A stretch of DNA of 64,000 nucleotides from Iris pallida (lineage: Eukaryota; Streptophyta; Magnoliopsida; Asparagales; Iridaceae), in contig JANAVB010016199.1 in assembly GCA_029216955.1 (NCBI GenBank), forward strand, positions 12,579,714 to 12,643,713, read 5' to 3'. This document shows positions 23,711 to 36,011 of the stretch, piece by piece (position 1 is the first letter of the stretch; every line of letters begins with the position of its first letter). The notes below the pieces were generated by a model. It ran no database searches. It saw nothing but the letters and a program-made list of their open reading frames with translations, and was not told the DNA's origin. A program made the position numbers and the translations under genes.

Positions 23711-25979
23711 GTATAAATACTGATCTTAACTTTTGCTTCTGAGGTATAAATTACTAAAATGTTGATTTTAGAAATAAGTCGAGGATAGTTGATTTTAGAA
23801 ATCAATCGAGGAATCGACATATATTCAGTAATAATCCAAATAGTGGTATTTCTTTGTTCAGTCATCCATGTTATCCAAATTGGTATTTCTTTGTTCAGTT
23901 GTCCGTGGTATTGCTTTGTTCAGTCATCCAAAATGCATCCAAAATGCAGGGTCTTACAAATAGACCTGAGAACAAAATACTAGTCTTATCATGCTTGTGT
24001 AACCTTCGATCTGAGCTTTTGTCGGTAAAATTCCCTATTCAAAATTATAAACATGATCCTTTTATCATCAAACTGATAGATAAATGAATGTGAGTGATGA
24101 AGCGAAAGTTTGTTTAAGCCACAATCTTATGTAAGGTTGGATGGCCTAATATAACAAGGTGGGACTTGGATAATTAACAACAACAATAATATGTTTTTTT
24201 GTTAAACCTCAATGAAATAGCCTCAACCTAGCAGATCATTTTACATGTCCAATTCAAACACGACCCCTGGGCAGTCAAACCAGGTTATAACCCTGTTCAG
24301 GATGATTACCTCCTCCAGAATCAGTCCCCTGAGTCCAAGCACGGATAAACCTGGAGAACCTTTGGCAATCTTTGATAAAGTGAATATGAACACCTTAGCC
24401 TTTGGGAACTATCACTCCTTTGAAAACCAAATCGTCAAAAGAATATTGAGTCCTATATATGCACGCACGGTTCACCCTCTTTTCTTCCTCAACAGAGCTT
24501 CTGCATTGGTGTTACCCAAATAAATCCTCTCCTTTACTGTTTTCTGTAGAACCAGCTCGTTCGCCCTCCTGGACTTGTAACTGCAGAAAGCATAACAACT
24601 CCCTCCCCCTGTTGATGTTGCCAATATCTACTGCTGCAATCATTCCTGGTGTTTCTACTGTTTGGGGCAGCCTACAACCTGTGAATTTGTCGTTGTTGGT
24701 CCTCTGGTTTCTGTTATTGCACATTTAGATCAAATTGATGATTTTTCTTATTGATAATTCTGATCACTAATCTAATCCATTCATTTTGGATCCACTTTGT
24801 GAATTTGCATCAACCTCCAAACTATTTGAATTTTCTTATTGATAATTCCGACGATGCAGATCAAAAAGGATGTTCAAATGAATGATTTTTCTTTCAATTT
24901 TTTGCAGGAGAAGGATAACAAATCATCTCAAAACCAAAAGGTTTGTGTATGTACGCACTGAAACAATTAGACACTTAAATTCTCCGAAGTTCTGCAGACA
25001 TTGTTCCTGTCTTTCTGATTGTTGGAACAGCTATTGAAATAATCGATTCAGTTCAGTATCTCCCAATTCATCTTTATATAAAAAATGGAAATCAAAGGTT
25101 GACAGGTGCATGAGTACATACCTGACTAGTTGCAACACTATAAACCTTCTCTTCAAGACGGACAACCACCTTTTTTTAGTTCATTTAATAAGCCCTCAGG
25201 AACAGACATAGACGCATGCATCTGTATATACTCCAGTCTAAGGAAAGAAATCAATGAGTAATCATGTTAACTACTTAGAATGCCATGCACACTTAGCATT
25301 GTTATTATAATGTATATGACTCGATGATGCTGAACTTCTTTTCCTATACTTACATGTGCTTAACTTGTACTTCTGAACTCTTTGGCTCTTCTAGTTTGGT
25401 AAGTGCACACTTATATTCCTACACCTTGGATTGGTTTACATACAGGTTTCATCTGCCAAGGGTTTTTAGTACAAGTTACTTATGGTGTGTTGTTGAGTCA
25501 TGAAGTGACATTTTTAAATAGGTTATCTGGGCTTCAGGTTCATATCACACTCGAGACACTTTTACTGCAGGTGTTCGTTCTGTGTGTGATAGCAAGTAGT
25601 CCCAGGACCCAGATAAGATTTCCCATGGATAGGCATGCCAGTTTCGAAGAGAAGAAAATGTTCATACAGAAAATATATACACAAATGGCACGAAGCCACG
25701 GCTCAATTGTTTATACTAGCATTTAGTATCAGCCTGATGTCTATAAGTTGAGCTATAATTTTCAGGTCTCCCACCACCACGTGAAAAGAAAGTTAGGTTG
25801 TGAACTTTGACATATGCTTTCCGTATTCATAATTACAAACTTTGCTTCTGTTTACACATGGTGTTTTTATCTTCTGATCTATGCTACGCTTACTATTTGA
25901 GATAAAGGAATAAAGAATTGCATCTTTCTATGTAAATTCCAGTAGTTAATATTGTATTTTTGTGTTTCAATGGTTGTAG
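23711..25979. other. Large last intron of the second CACTA gene
   Basis: About 2.3 kb lies between donor 'gag|gtataaat' at 23711 and acceptor 'ggttgtag' ending at 25979. Several 70-107-aa ORFs occur without recognisable domains. 'attgatgatttttcttattgataattc' is repeated loosely at ~24733 and ~24826. Nothing else is supportable. Confidence 0.5.
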
Positions 25980-26569
25980 GTACCGGAACAATCTGGCTTG
26001 CCAAAGACATGTTTTCTAAAGGACTTCAAAAGAAAACACATTGCTTTTGGACACTTAAATTCCGATGCACCGCCAAAGGAAGATGTTTATAGTATCATCG
26101 TCGATGAAATATTTGACCGCAGTGCATATTTGTTTGAAGGGGATGGAACGTTTGAAGAAATTATGCTTGGTGATATGATCAATTGGCCAAAAGAGTCCGT
26201 TCAATTTATTAGGATTTGAATATTAGCATTTAGTTTTTTTTGTAGTGAACTTCGTATGTATTCTGAAATACTACTACTTTTTCAGTTTGGATGTTATGTG
26301 TGAGAACAACTGCAAGTATTTGGATGCTACAAATACAATTTCTACTTGGTGATATTCAATATCAATTGAGACTTTGAATCAATTGTCAGTTATGTTCATA
26401 AGTTATGTTCATTTTGATTGAATGTGTTCATTTTCAATTGTGATTCGTGAATGATTTGTCCACTATCAATTTTGAATCGAGTCTTTTGATTTATATTCAG
26501 ATTCAATATTTGTGTACTGGTTTACAACAAAAATAGGTTTAATTAATTAAAAATAATTTTAGTGAATAT

Positions 26570-26837
26570 TTTGTAGAATTTCGACGGATATCACCTGTCA
26601 AAAATAGACAGGTATGTCGAATTGTGTTAAGCGGGATAATTGACAGAAGAAGTCCGCCGTTTATTATATGACAGACGAAATCCGTCGTTTTCTCCACCTA
26701 CGTATCGACGGTAGAAAATCGTCATTTATAGTAAACTATATTTTATTATTGACGGACCATGTGACGGTCCAAAATCGTCAATAACAACAGTTTTCGACGG
26801 TTTTAGCCTGTCGAAAAACGCGAATTCTGACATAGTG
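26570..26837. repeat. CACTA right subterminal and terminal repeat zone
   Basis: Many GACGG/CCGTC words occur in both orientations (26582, ~26650, ~26680, ~26708, ~26753, ~26764, ~26796). The zone ends GACATAGTG at 26837 before the AAA target duplication. It is longer and denser than the left zone. Confidence 0.85.
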
Positions 26838-27610
26838 AAAGACGGTCACTAGATACTATGATAATCACCTTAAACTATGCTAGGCCCTCTGGCTCACAAG
26901 AATCTACCAAATTAGTGATCCCGTCTATCAGTAAATAAGTCTTCCAACTATCGGGATATGACAATGGCACCAAGTTTTAGACGTTTGGGAAATTTGGTAA
27001 AAATCATATATTGGTATCCTCGATTTTTCTCGTTCTGTGAAATATTCGCACAATCATCAAAATTCAGGAATCCACATGAGTCTGCCAAATCAATATCCCA
27101 AGATCATACTCCCAATACTACTCAATCCTTGAATATATCCAAAATTACAATCCTGATGCATATATGACAACGGGTAGTCATATCTGGCTAAACTAGAATA
27201 TCATCTAGAGGGATAGTCAGGGAACATGAATGTAATAATTTACGCCGCCAAAACTGGTAAGGATTGCATAAACCACTCTAGAGCAGATCCATGACCGTTA
27301 AACCAAACAAGGATCGGGGTTACAGACCGTCTCCCGAGTAGAACCGTGCTCCTTATGCTATCCGACGGACAAGACATGTCAATAGCTAGGTGATTAGTCT
27401 AATCATGAGTCTACCTATAAGGCATTGGGATCAGGTATCTATACTACGATAAATCTGTATGAGTCTGTTTAGCAAACCAAATGAATGGTTCTGCCCAAAT
27501 CTTCGAACCAAATCCCCGATCGAAGATTCTGAAAATTTTGACAAAATCTATGTATTTCTTAAACCATAGCTCCCTGCGATATGTAGTGTCCCGCTCCTCG
27601 TGGTTCACTA
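26838..27610 (-). other. Retroelement-derived DNA right of the CACTA element
   Basis: This continues the DNA interrupted at 13964. The block 'taaaccaaacaaggatcggggtt' at ~27300 also occurs at ~54033 within the W solo LTR, so this is probably a W-related LTR segment on the minus strand. No gene is seen. Confidence 0.5.
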
Positions 27611-27810
27611 TGTAATACCCACGGCTTGTTGACTCAGCCTTGTCTGAGTATTATTTGGGAAAACCTTTGCCGGTATCGCTGGATCACGGACGAAATACGA
27701 TGAACCTTTCCAACTAATGGATCGGGTTCTATTGAAATAAGTCCAATAGTTTTCATTGAATGTTTTTGTTGCTTGATTTTAATGAATGCATTTTCATATT
27801 GGTTTTCGAT
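27611..27810 (+). mobile_element. Repeat X, copy 2, left part
   Basis: It parallels 3827-4030 closely (TGTAATACCCACGGCTTGTT versus TGTAATACCTATGGTTTGTT). The homology extends ~30 bp upstream, so the true LTR edge is uncertain. It is split by the Z solo LTR and resumes at 47058. Confidence 0.65.
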
Positions 27811-28758
27811 TGTCATGACCCGCTCCCGAATAATCGGATACGAGTCGGACACGTCCAGCCTTCATTGGTAGACACAATGAAGTAAGCTGTACAAGTCTAA
27901 GAAAAATATCCAAGTGGCATGATAAAATACATCACATCATCTATAACGTCCCCGAGAGACACTACATCACTAGTTATTATTACAACTTTAAAAAAAAAAG
28001 AAATAATACCGAAGACAAATCCGGTAGCCTGAATAAAAGATACAAATATGAAATCTCCATTATACAAATATCTAGAATAAATCACTAGACAAAATCTAGA
28101 AAGGAAACTAGGCTAAATTCCTGCAGTTCCTAAGTCAAGAGTCATAATTCCATCCTGCTCAGCTAAGACTTCGGGCTCTGGCCTATAAAGGTTGGACAAG
28201 ATCCTCAAGTTTACCTACAACATATTCAGTCAGGAGCGGAGCAAAGTACAATCTACGATAATAAAACAAGTACAACATGGTGAATAAGTAAAAAACAAGG
28301 AAACAGGATAAACATGAAACTGTAAATGCATAAACTAACACTATGAAACAATATATCATGACATGAATTTTTGAAATAGCTACTAGAGTATGTGACCGAC
28401 TGGGTAAGATCATGAAGCACAAGTAATGGTACGACTTAGAGTCCCACGTACACGATATGAGACCTAAGCTATCATGTATTGCCTAACTAGCATTTGACAA
28501 TGTGAACCATAAACATAGACCAAATCGTGTAATAATGTGTCCAATATTCAAAAGAACATGACATGAAGTAAATAAATCAAAACCATAGAAGTATTTGCCT
28601 TCCTCTGGGTGATCGGTAATAGAAAAGTAGTAATCTCTATGTCCACATAGCTTATGTACAAGTTGGTTAGGTTCTAAACATCTAATATTGCTAACAAGTC
28701 ATCTTATTTGTTTCTAGCTAACTAGCCAATAATCCATTTCCACTATAAGCTAATTACG

Positions 28759-28762
<4 letters not shown>

Positions 28763-28827
<65 letters not shown>
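28763..28827. repeat. (TA)n microsatellite
   Basis: About 65 bp of alternating TA lies within the Z solo LTR. Confidence 0.98.
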
Positions 28828-28833
<6 letters not shown>

Positions 28834-29083
28834 ACTTAATCTATTGCTAACAGAAAGCATATAAACTAACTAATTAATTATAGAAGAGAGTTAATTTAAT
28901 TTTGTATGCTAGCAAAATAGCAAGAAATATATTTAAATAATAACTAGCTATATCTACAAAAGTTTATAGTAAAATCATTTAGGTTAACAAAATACTAACT
29001 ACATTAGGCAAAAAATTTGTTGACTAAAATATTTTTACTAACATTACTAGGAAAAAGTAATAATAACACTGAGTTACACACAC

Positions 29084-29115
<32 letters not shown>

Positions 29116-29670
29116 AATAGAGCAGCTCAGAAAAATCCCAAGCCCAGAACATATCAAGACCAGCCCAACCTACATTCCTTACCGCTGCTGATTAATAATT
29201 CTTGTCAAAAGAATTAAAGCCCAATATCTGCCCATCATCAAATAATACTCGACCTTTAAAATCAGGAACCAAACTGAACTATCCAAAGGGAAATCAACTG
29301 AAATCAAATGAATTCATTTGAATTCAAAATTTTCTGCCAGTGCACAGTCCTTGCTAGAGTCTAACTCATTCTACAATTCCAATTCGAAATTAAAACCAAC
29401 TGGCCCAAACCAATCGGGTCCACACCCACAAAACCCGACCGGCCCACCTCTATTGCCCGGCCACACCACCACTTCAAATTTGGCACATCTAATACTGAGT
29501 CCCCACAGAATGGACCCACACTCGAATAACAAAAATATGCAAAGCTTATGCTCAGAAGAAATCCAAGCCCAGCTAAAATTCAAATTTAACGGTTGCCTCT
29601 CTCACCCAACCGAAACACATACAGAAACAGATTACACAACTTAACAGAATTATGAACACATATAATTCAA

Positions 29671-29958
29671 GGGTGCGACTATCCCCACCCCACCACATGC
29701 TAAGCACATCCCAAAAATAAAAAAAATTCCTATTCTACCCCTCCCCTCCCCTCCCCCGAACTGCTCAGCACACCCCACCTCCTCCCGACCCCCTTCCTCC
29801 TCCTCTCGCCGAGCCTCCTCCTCCTCCTCCCCCAATTCCGACCCCTCCTCCTCCGACCTTTGACCCCGACCTCCGACCCCGGAGGAGGAGGAGGGATCGG
29901 GAGGGGGGGGAGGAGGAGGAGTAGGGGAGGGGGTCGGGAGGAGGTGGAGGAGGATCGG

Positions 29959-29992
<34 letters not shown>

Positions 29993-30356
29993 CGGGAGGG
30001 GAGCGGGAGGAGGAGGAGGAGGATCGGCGGGAGGAGGAGACGGAGGGGAGGGAGGGGAGCGGGAGGAGGAAGAGGAGGGTCGGCGGGAGGAGGAGGAGAA
30101 AGGTCGGCGGGAGGAGGGGAAGGGTCGGGTGGAGGAAGAGGAGGAGGAGGCGGCTCGGCGGGAGGAGGAGGAGGGGGAGGGTCGGGTGGAGGAGGAAGAG
30201 GAGGAGGCGGCTCGGCGGGAGGAGGAGGAGGAAGGGGGTCGGGAGGAGGTGGGGTGTGCTGAGCAGTTCGGGGGGAGTGAGGGGAGGGGTAGAATAGGAA
30301 AAAAAATTATTTTTGGGGTGTGCTTAGTATGTGGTGGGGTGCGGATAGCCGCACCC
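29671..30356. mobile_element. MULE-type non-autonomous element (MITE) with GGA-rich core
   Basis: Ends GGGTGCGACTATCCCCACCC and, reversed, GGGTGCGGCTATCCGCACCC begin terminal inverted repeats of ~125 bp. The exact 9-bp duplication ATAATTCAA flanks the element (29662-29670 and 30357-30365). A 9-bp duplication with GGG-starting TIRs indicates the Mutator superfamily. The ~430-bp core is made of GGA/GGAGG and GGGTCGG words with a G-run of ~32 at 29960-29991. Long Pro/Ser, Arg/Gly and Glu-rich ORFs here are low-complexity artefacts. No transposase is encoded. Confidence 0.92.
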
Positions 30357-30365
30357 ATAATTCAA

Positions 30366-31394
30366 GCCCTACAGACAAAACTCAACTTCGAATACAGAAT
30401 TTAAATTCCCATCCTCGCCAAGTCTGGACACGGTCAAGTCTGGACACGACTAAAGTTGGACACGAACACCGCCAGACACGAACAAGGCCGGACACGAGCC
30501 ATTGCTGGACACGATCCGACCCAAAACCCGTCCCTGTCCAGAACCTCTATCAACCCCAGATGCAAATTGATATGTCTATAACATCGAAATAGAAGTAGTA
30601 TGATACCGGGAAAAATAAATCCGAACTGGAATGATGTTGCAAATCCAAAGAATCAGACACGGTCCCCTCGTGTCCAAATGACTCAAACTCCTACTGAAAC
30701 ATTTTTACAAACAGTTGCAGGGCATAAAAGGAATATGAGACTCTTAGATGAACGAAAATTAAACTTCAAGGAATCAAAGCAACAAGGATTCCATAATCAA
30801 AACTTATGATTGAATCAAACTTCATCTGCCAGTTGAATTTTCGAACCAACAATTGTTCCATCGATCTGGTTTCTGAATGGAGTAAGTGATCTCGTTGGCT
30901 CGTCGTGGATTGATCGGATCGATCAATCCTCTGTCGATCAGAATAGAGTTTAAACAACTCTTCGAACAGCCGGAACAAGGAAAGAAGATCAAAGAGAAAA
31001 CTTAAGAACTCCTTATCATTCGTTGCTGTGCTTCGCCGAGATCTGCAGACGTCGCCGCCAGTGGTGGGAAGGACAATGCCTAATCGCCGTCAGTGACGGT
31101 GGCTGGCTTCGCCATGGTTATGATCGACGCAACACTGCGGAGAAGTAGACCTCAGATCAACCGAGAACCTGTCCGACACGATGGTGCGCCGCCGCTGTCT
31201 TCATCGCCGGAGAAGGAGGTCCTCGTGTGCCGATGCCGGGAAGGAATAGAGGCTAGCTACTGTCGTCGCTCGGTGTAGCGAAGGCCTTGGCCATGGACGG
31301 TCTTCTACAAAATTAGGGTTAGGGTTCGGAGAGATTGTGGTGAAGAAGGAAGAGGAGATTTGGGAATCTCGAGCAGAGGAATGGAAAATTAGAA
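30366..31394 (-). other. Z solo LTR, leader portion
   Basis: Minus-strand sequence corresponds to the 58600-59650 part of the other Z LTR. It shares the repeated 'GGACACGA/GTCCGTG' words (30425-30500) and the 'aaccctaaccctaat' leader near 31315. Small ORFs in both copies differ, so they are unlikely to be genes. Confidence 0.5.
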
Positions 31395-31551
31395 CAGAAA
31401 ATTTCATCCCAGGGGATGAAATTATAGGTATTTGCGCTGAACGGGACGATTTTTTGCAAAATTGCAAAGTTAAGAACACAACTCCAACTGAATTGGAGTC
31501 TCCACAACTCAATTGGAGGCTTGGAGGAGCGGCCTCCAAATGAGTTGGCAT

Positions 31552-31553
<2 letters not shown>

Positions 31554-31590
<37 letters not shown>
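31554..31590 (+). repeat. Poly-G run in the left arm
   Basis: About 37 consecutive G bases. The matching place in the right arm (around 41424) has only a short C-run. Confidence 0.97.
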
Positions 31591-31591
<1 letters not shown>

Positions 31592-31787
31592 GCTCCAACG
31601 CCTACTTTCCATTCTTCTTTTCTTTCTTTCTTTCTTCTTCTGCTTTTTCATTCTTCTGTTTTTTTGTGGGAGAGGCTGTCCATTGTTTTGTGAGGCTGCC
31701 TATTGTTTGGGGGGGAGGCTGCCTATTGTTTCCAATTCAGAGGGTGGGAGTTGCCGCTGTTTTTTTAAAACAGTGGGCTACCTCCCC

Positions 31788-31796
31788 TCTATATAA
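31788..31796 (+). promoter_or_regulatory. TATA-like box of the left arm
   Basis: TCTATATAAT lies ~110 bp upstream of the ATG at 31904. The same box occurs reversed in the right arm at ~33585-33594. Spacing suits a plant core promoter. Confidence 0.6.
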
Positions 31797-31903
31797 TCTC
31801 AAGTAATCCTCATATTCTTCATAAACTCAACTCAGCTCTCCTCATCTTCTTCTCCAGAATCCCAACCAAGCTTTGATCTCTCCTTTCTCCACAATCACAG
31901 CAG

Positions 31904-32510
31904 ATGGCGAACGAAAATGATGGTCGTATTCCCGGTGGACCGACTACGGAGTTGATTAAGAAGCAACTTAAATTAAATTGTGGAAATGTCCATTTTAGTT
32001 AGTAGTTATCTAATACATTTTAAATGTTAATTTTGAAAATTTTAACAGTTATTTGATCATGATCGGGAATTACGTCTCCGAGAGCATGGAAATTGACGGA
32101 AAGAGAGACGATATAACACATGGGTTTTAAATGACGCCCAAAAGGCCCTGGTCCAATCTTTCGGGTTTTCAATATTTAGACCAAATTAAATTTCTCATTC
32201 ACGACGTTCATCTTATTTTAAGTCTTGCTGAACGTTGGTGGCCCGAACGTAACACTTTCCAACTTCAAGTAGGGAGATGACGATCACGTTATGTGATGTC
32301 GCAAACATATTGGGATTGCCTATTACAGGAGACCCAATATATTTCAACCAATAATCTACTCCATCTAATCTGATTACTACTTATCTCGGAGTTATGCCTC
32401 CATCGGATCTGCGAGGTAGCAGTTATGTCACATTTTCATGACTTCGTAGAAACTTCATGGATTTAAATTGCACCATGGACAACGAGACGGTTGTCGTAGA
32501 TGATATACAG
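31904..32510 (+). pseudogene. PMD-domain gene fragment, left arm
   Basis: The ATG at 31904 opens MANENDGRIPGGPTTELIKK. The exon then runs into a deletion junction (~31967) that removed the splice donor and most of intron 1. A second exon starts after 'attttaacag' at 32049 and ends before gtacgt at 32511. It reads as a plant mobile domain (LFDHDRELRLREHG, AERWWPERNTFQL, CDVANILGLPITG, TTYLGVMPPSDLRG). Disablements are a TGA in place of Trp near 32095, a frameshift near 32165, a frameshift near 32270 and an internal stop near 32440. PMD proteins are plant nuclear proteins related to MAIN/MAIL1; copies inside MULEs are known. Only the N-terminal half of the domain is present. Confidence 0.82.
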
Positions 32511-32583
32511 GTACGTATTTTAATTAGTTAAAGTTGTAAGGATTTATTAGTATTTAGTAAAAAGATTTGCTTTCTTTTTTTCA

Positions 32584-32690
32584 GCTAAAAATGGTATAAG
32601 TCGCACATTAACCGTATTTCCATTTGCGTCGGAAAAGAGAATAGCACCACATAAAGCGAGCAAGTATGCTCTAGTACACTGAATAATCTG
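32584..32690. other. Loop between the foldback arms
   Basis: About 107 bp of unique sequence lies between the mirrored 'ctttctttttttcag' borders. It includes 'gtataagtcgcacattaacc' and 'atgctctagtacactgaat'. Both arms end at an apparent splice acceptor, so the loop could hold a short shared exon read from either side. No ORF can be assigned. Confidence 0.7.
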
Positions 32691-32762
32691 AAAAAAAGAA
32701 AGCAAATCTTTTTACTAAATACTAAATAAATTCTTACAACTTTAACTAATTAAAATACGTAC

Positions 32763-33478
32763 CCGTATATCATCTACGACAACCGTCTCGTTGTCCATGG
32801 TGCAATTTAAATCCATGAAGTTTCCACGAAGTCATGAAAATGTGACATAACTGCTACCTCGCAGATCCGATGGAGGCATAACTCCGAGATAAGTAGTAAT
32901 CAGATTAGATGGAGTAGATTGTTGGTTGAAATATATTCGGTCTCCTGTAATAGGCAATCCCAATATGTTTGCGACATCACATAACGTGATCGTCATCTCC
33001 CTACTTGAAGTTGGAAAGTGTTACGTTCGGGCCACCAACGTTCAGCAAGACTTAAAATAAGATGAACGTCGTGAATGAGAAATTTAATTTGGTCTAAATA
33101 TTGAAATCCGAAATATTGGACCAGGGCCTTTTGGGCGTCATTTAAAACCCATGTGTTATATCGTCTCTCTTTCCGCCAATTTCCATGTTCTCGGAGACGT
33201 AATTCCCGATCATGATCAAATAACTGTTAAAATTTTCAAAATTAACATTTAAAATGTATTAGATAACTACTAACTAAAATGGATATTTCCATAATTTAAT
33301 TTAAGACAACATAGTAAAAACAGGACAATCAATCTAATATATTATTTATTAAAATTATTGAAATAAAATAAATCACCTCTCCAGTAAATATTTTATCGGA
33401 TATATGATTTTTTCGTTGCTTCTTAATCAACTCCGTAGTCGGTCCACCGGGAATACGACCATCATTTTCGTTCGCCAT
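32763..33478 (-). pseudogene. PMD-domain gene fragment, right arm
   Basis: This is the better-preserved arm. Exon 1 (33478 to 33377, 34 codons, ending FTGE before gtgatt) and exon 2 (33223 to 32763) have proper GT-AG borders. Exon 2 keeps the Trp that the left arm lost (HGNWRKERRYNTW) and an intact YFGFQYLDQIKF. It still carries a one-base frameshift after NTFQL, so GEMTITLCDVANILGLPITG lies in the next frame, plus a stop near VTFS. The protein would be truncated at about residue 110. Its promoter side continues in the inverted arm to 33710 and, beyond the nested LTR element, 41326-41603. Confidence 0.85.
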
Positions 33479-33584
33479 CTGCTGTGATTGTGGAGAAAGG
33501 AGAGATTAAAGCTTGGTTGGGATTCTGGAGAAGAAGATGAGGAGAGCTGAGTTGAGTTTATGAAGAATATGAGGATTACTTAAG

Positions 33585-33594
33585 ATTATATAGA
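33585..33594 (-). promoter_or_regulatory. TATA-like box of the right arm
   Basis: This is the mirror copy of the box at 31788 (minus strand TCTATATAATC), ~105 bp upstream of the ATG at 33478. Confidence 0.6.
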
Positions 33595-33704
33595 GGGGAG
33601 GTAGCCCACTGTTTTGAAAAAATAGCGGCAACTCCCACCCACTGAATTGGAAACAATAGGCAGCCTCTCCCCCAAACAATGGGCAGCCTCACAAAATAAT
33701 GGAC

Positions 33705-33710
33705 AGCCTC
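33705..33710. repeat. Target duplication of the nested LTR element (left)
   Basis: AGCCTC is repeated exactly at 41320-41325. Confidence 0.85.
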
Positions 33711-36011
33711 TGTCACGCCCCGATTCGTAGAGTCATTTATTCACATAATTTATCTCTTAGAATCGATCGTCCTCGCTTGGGCGTGATGCCGTACAAGTCT
33801 GGAATTGCACTTGTACAAGGCAAAGATGATACATAATTATTAATCTTCAATAGAAACACATCGCAGCGGCAGAAGCAGACAAATTGAAGTTAATGAGGAC
33901 AATCTTTCTTATTGAATAGAAGTAAATCACTTCTTTATAGCAACAAAGATAAAAGGACAACTTGAAGTCACACAGAGACATATGGAACTTTATTTTCTTT
34001 ATTGATAATCGAAGAAAAGTACAAGACTTGTATTGAAGTACAATGTTTACAACACATCTCACTTTACAATGAAAGCCAACTGAATAATGCTATACAACTT
34101 ACATTTGATACATGGATACATTGGATTACAACTCGATACACTGACTTGGCTTACAATCTCACTGGTATAGCTGATTACAATGTTCCATACATTATGCCCT
34201 TTATATACAGAAGACATCATCTTGTGCAAGGAGAGCTTCTGTATGCCCAACAAATCTTCGATGCCGCGGAACCAATCAAGTCAACTCTTCGTGTGTAGAA
34301 TATCCCAAGCAAGAGCACCTGCCCACAAACGTGGGTCAGTACATCATCTATGCACTGGCGAGTAGAATCCAACCCACTCGTATAAACCAACATTTAAGTG
34401 ATCATTTAAGCAAGCATTTATTAGTATGATCTTTCTACTTGGGGCCTGGCATCAGTTTACAGTTCATGGGTAATAATCAGAGTGAAGCATGTAAACATAT
34501 TCTTAATAGCATTCATGTGGACACAACATTTTAGCATTCTTCGTGTTATCATACAAAGGCATCATTGAGGCATACTAGGTGTTATCATGAAAAGGCATCA
34601 TTAAGGCATCGTTAACAGTAACATCTTAAACATGTTATGACAGTCATCACTTCAAGCATCACTTAGCATGTATGTTGTATTTTGAGCAATGATTATAGCA
34701 TGGCATCTTTCTAGCATACTCAATTTAACATGTTAAGCAGGATCTCATACTGAAAGGCTACATACAGCATCATTTACTTATTTGGAATGTAAGCACGCAA
34801 GTTAAACCAACACGTATATTGAATTATCACATTAAGTGATTTCTTACCGATAGCCGACTCCCTCGTACCTGTATAAAATATAGGATAATATGATATTCTT
34901 ACTCTGTCTGCACAAAACATTCATTAGCATGCATCCTGACTACATGACCACTGGTGATTGTGCACCATGTCGACGTGCCATATAGGACTTCATAGGGTAT
35001 GGGATGTACCCTTCACCAGGTTGCGAGCCCGAATGAGGATCCCAATACCGTGCTACCAAAGCACCAATTCCTCCTAGGCCGACTCGATCCCACCGTCGCG
35101 GGTACCGTTCGAGGAAATCCTTGTATACAAGTACGTCTATGGTCATGCGAATGCGTGTCCGACCCGATCGTGTTCGAAGTCGCATGATACAATAATAAGA
35201 TAAGAAAAGGCAACAGTTCATCATCTCCTCTTTCCAATATTTCCACCTGTTCACTTGGTGATCTCAATGATCCCAAGCCTCATCATTTCTCATTGCATCA
35301 ATCATTGCAACATTTCTCATATCATTCCTTTCTAAAAGAAACAAATAACATTTTATTCATACCGATAGGACCTGCATCATTTCATTCATATCATAGGGAC
35401 AATATTCTTTCTTTCATTGCTTAGAAGGAAGCGAGCAACAGCAACAGTTATACAGAATATACATGATTCTAGTGTTTCATTCAATTCTTTGTGTTAATAG
35501 CATAGCCAGTTCATTACTCATGTATCATTCTCGTAGCATCTCATTACTCAAGTAATTTATTCATTTCATCAAGATTAAGCATAAGAGACATTATCGATTC
35601 ATTCTCAGGCATCAAGTTACATTAGCAGTTCGAGTGTGATTAAATCAGCAATTCAATATTCATGTCTTATTCATTTCAATAATCCACAACATAGGCATCT
35701 CTATTATTCAGCAACTAAGACATGGAACATTTAGGGAAGATTCATAGCATCACATTATTCCATTTATTAAGCATACAGGAATAAGGAGGAAGGAGGACAG
35801 TTCCACTTGCCTGCATAAAAGGGTCTTCCTGCTCAATTCCCGCTAAGCGTAGCTCCACCAGCAAGCCACGTTCCAATACCCATTCCGTCTAGCCAGCTAA
35901 GAGAGACTACATCAGTCTCAACTCTCTTGATCTTCAACACAAGTCGTGGTCCAACATTCTGATCCCATCCAACAAGCCAACCAAATGCCTCGTACGGAGC
36001 GGGGCATTACA
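33711..36011 (-). repeat. LARD-like element, 3' LTR
   Basis: It aligns end to end with 39017-41319. It includes the 'gtgggtcagtacatcatctatgcactgg' block that also marks repeat X (reverse strand). Parallel small ORFs in the two LTRs are LTR sequence, not genes. Confidence 0.95.

Noticed and set aside
29765..30404. Pro/Ser-, Arg/Gly- and Glu-rich ORFs up to 197 aa
   Set aside because: They lie in the GGA-repeat core of a MULE MITE and have no domain; low-complexity artefact.
31395..33710. Head-to-head arms as a genuine bidirectional host gene pair
   Set aside because: The exact 9-bp duplication and matching termini show one transposon; both copies share a frameshift.
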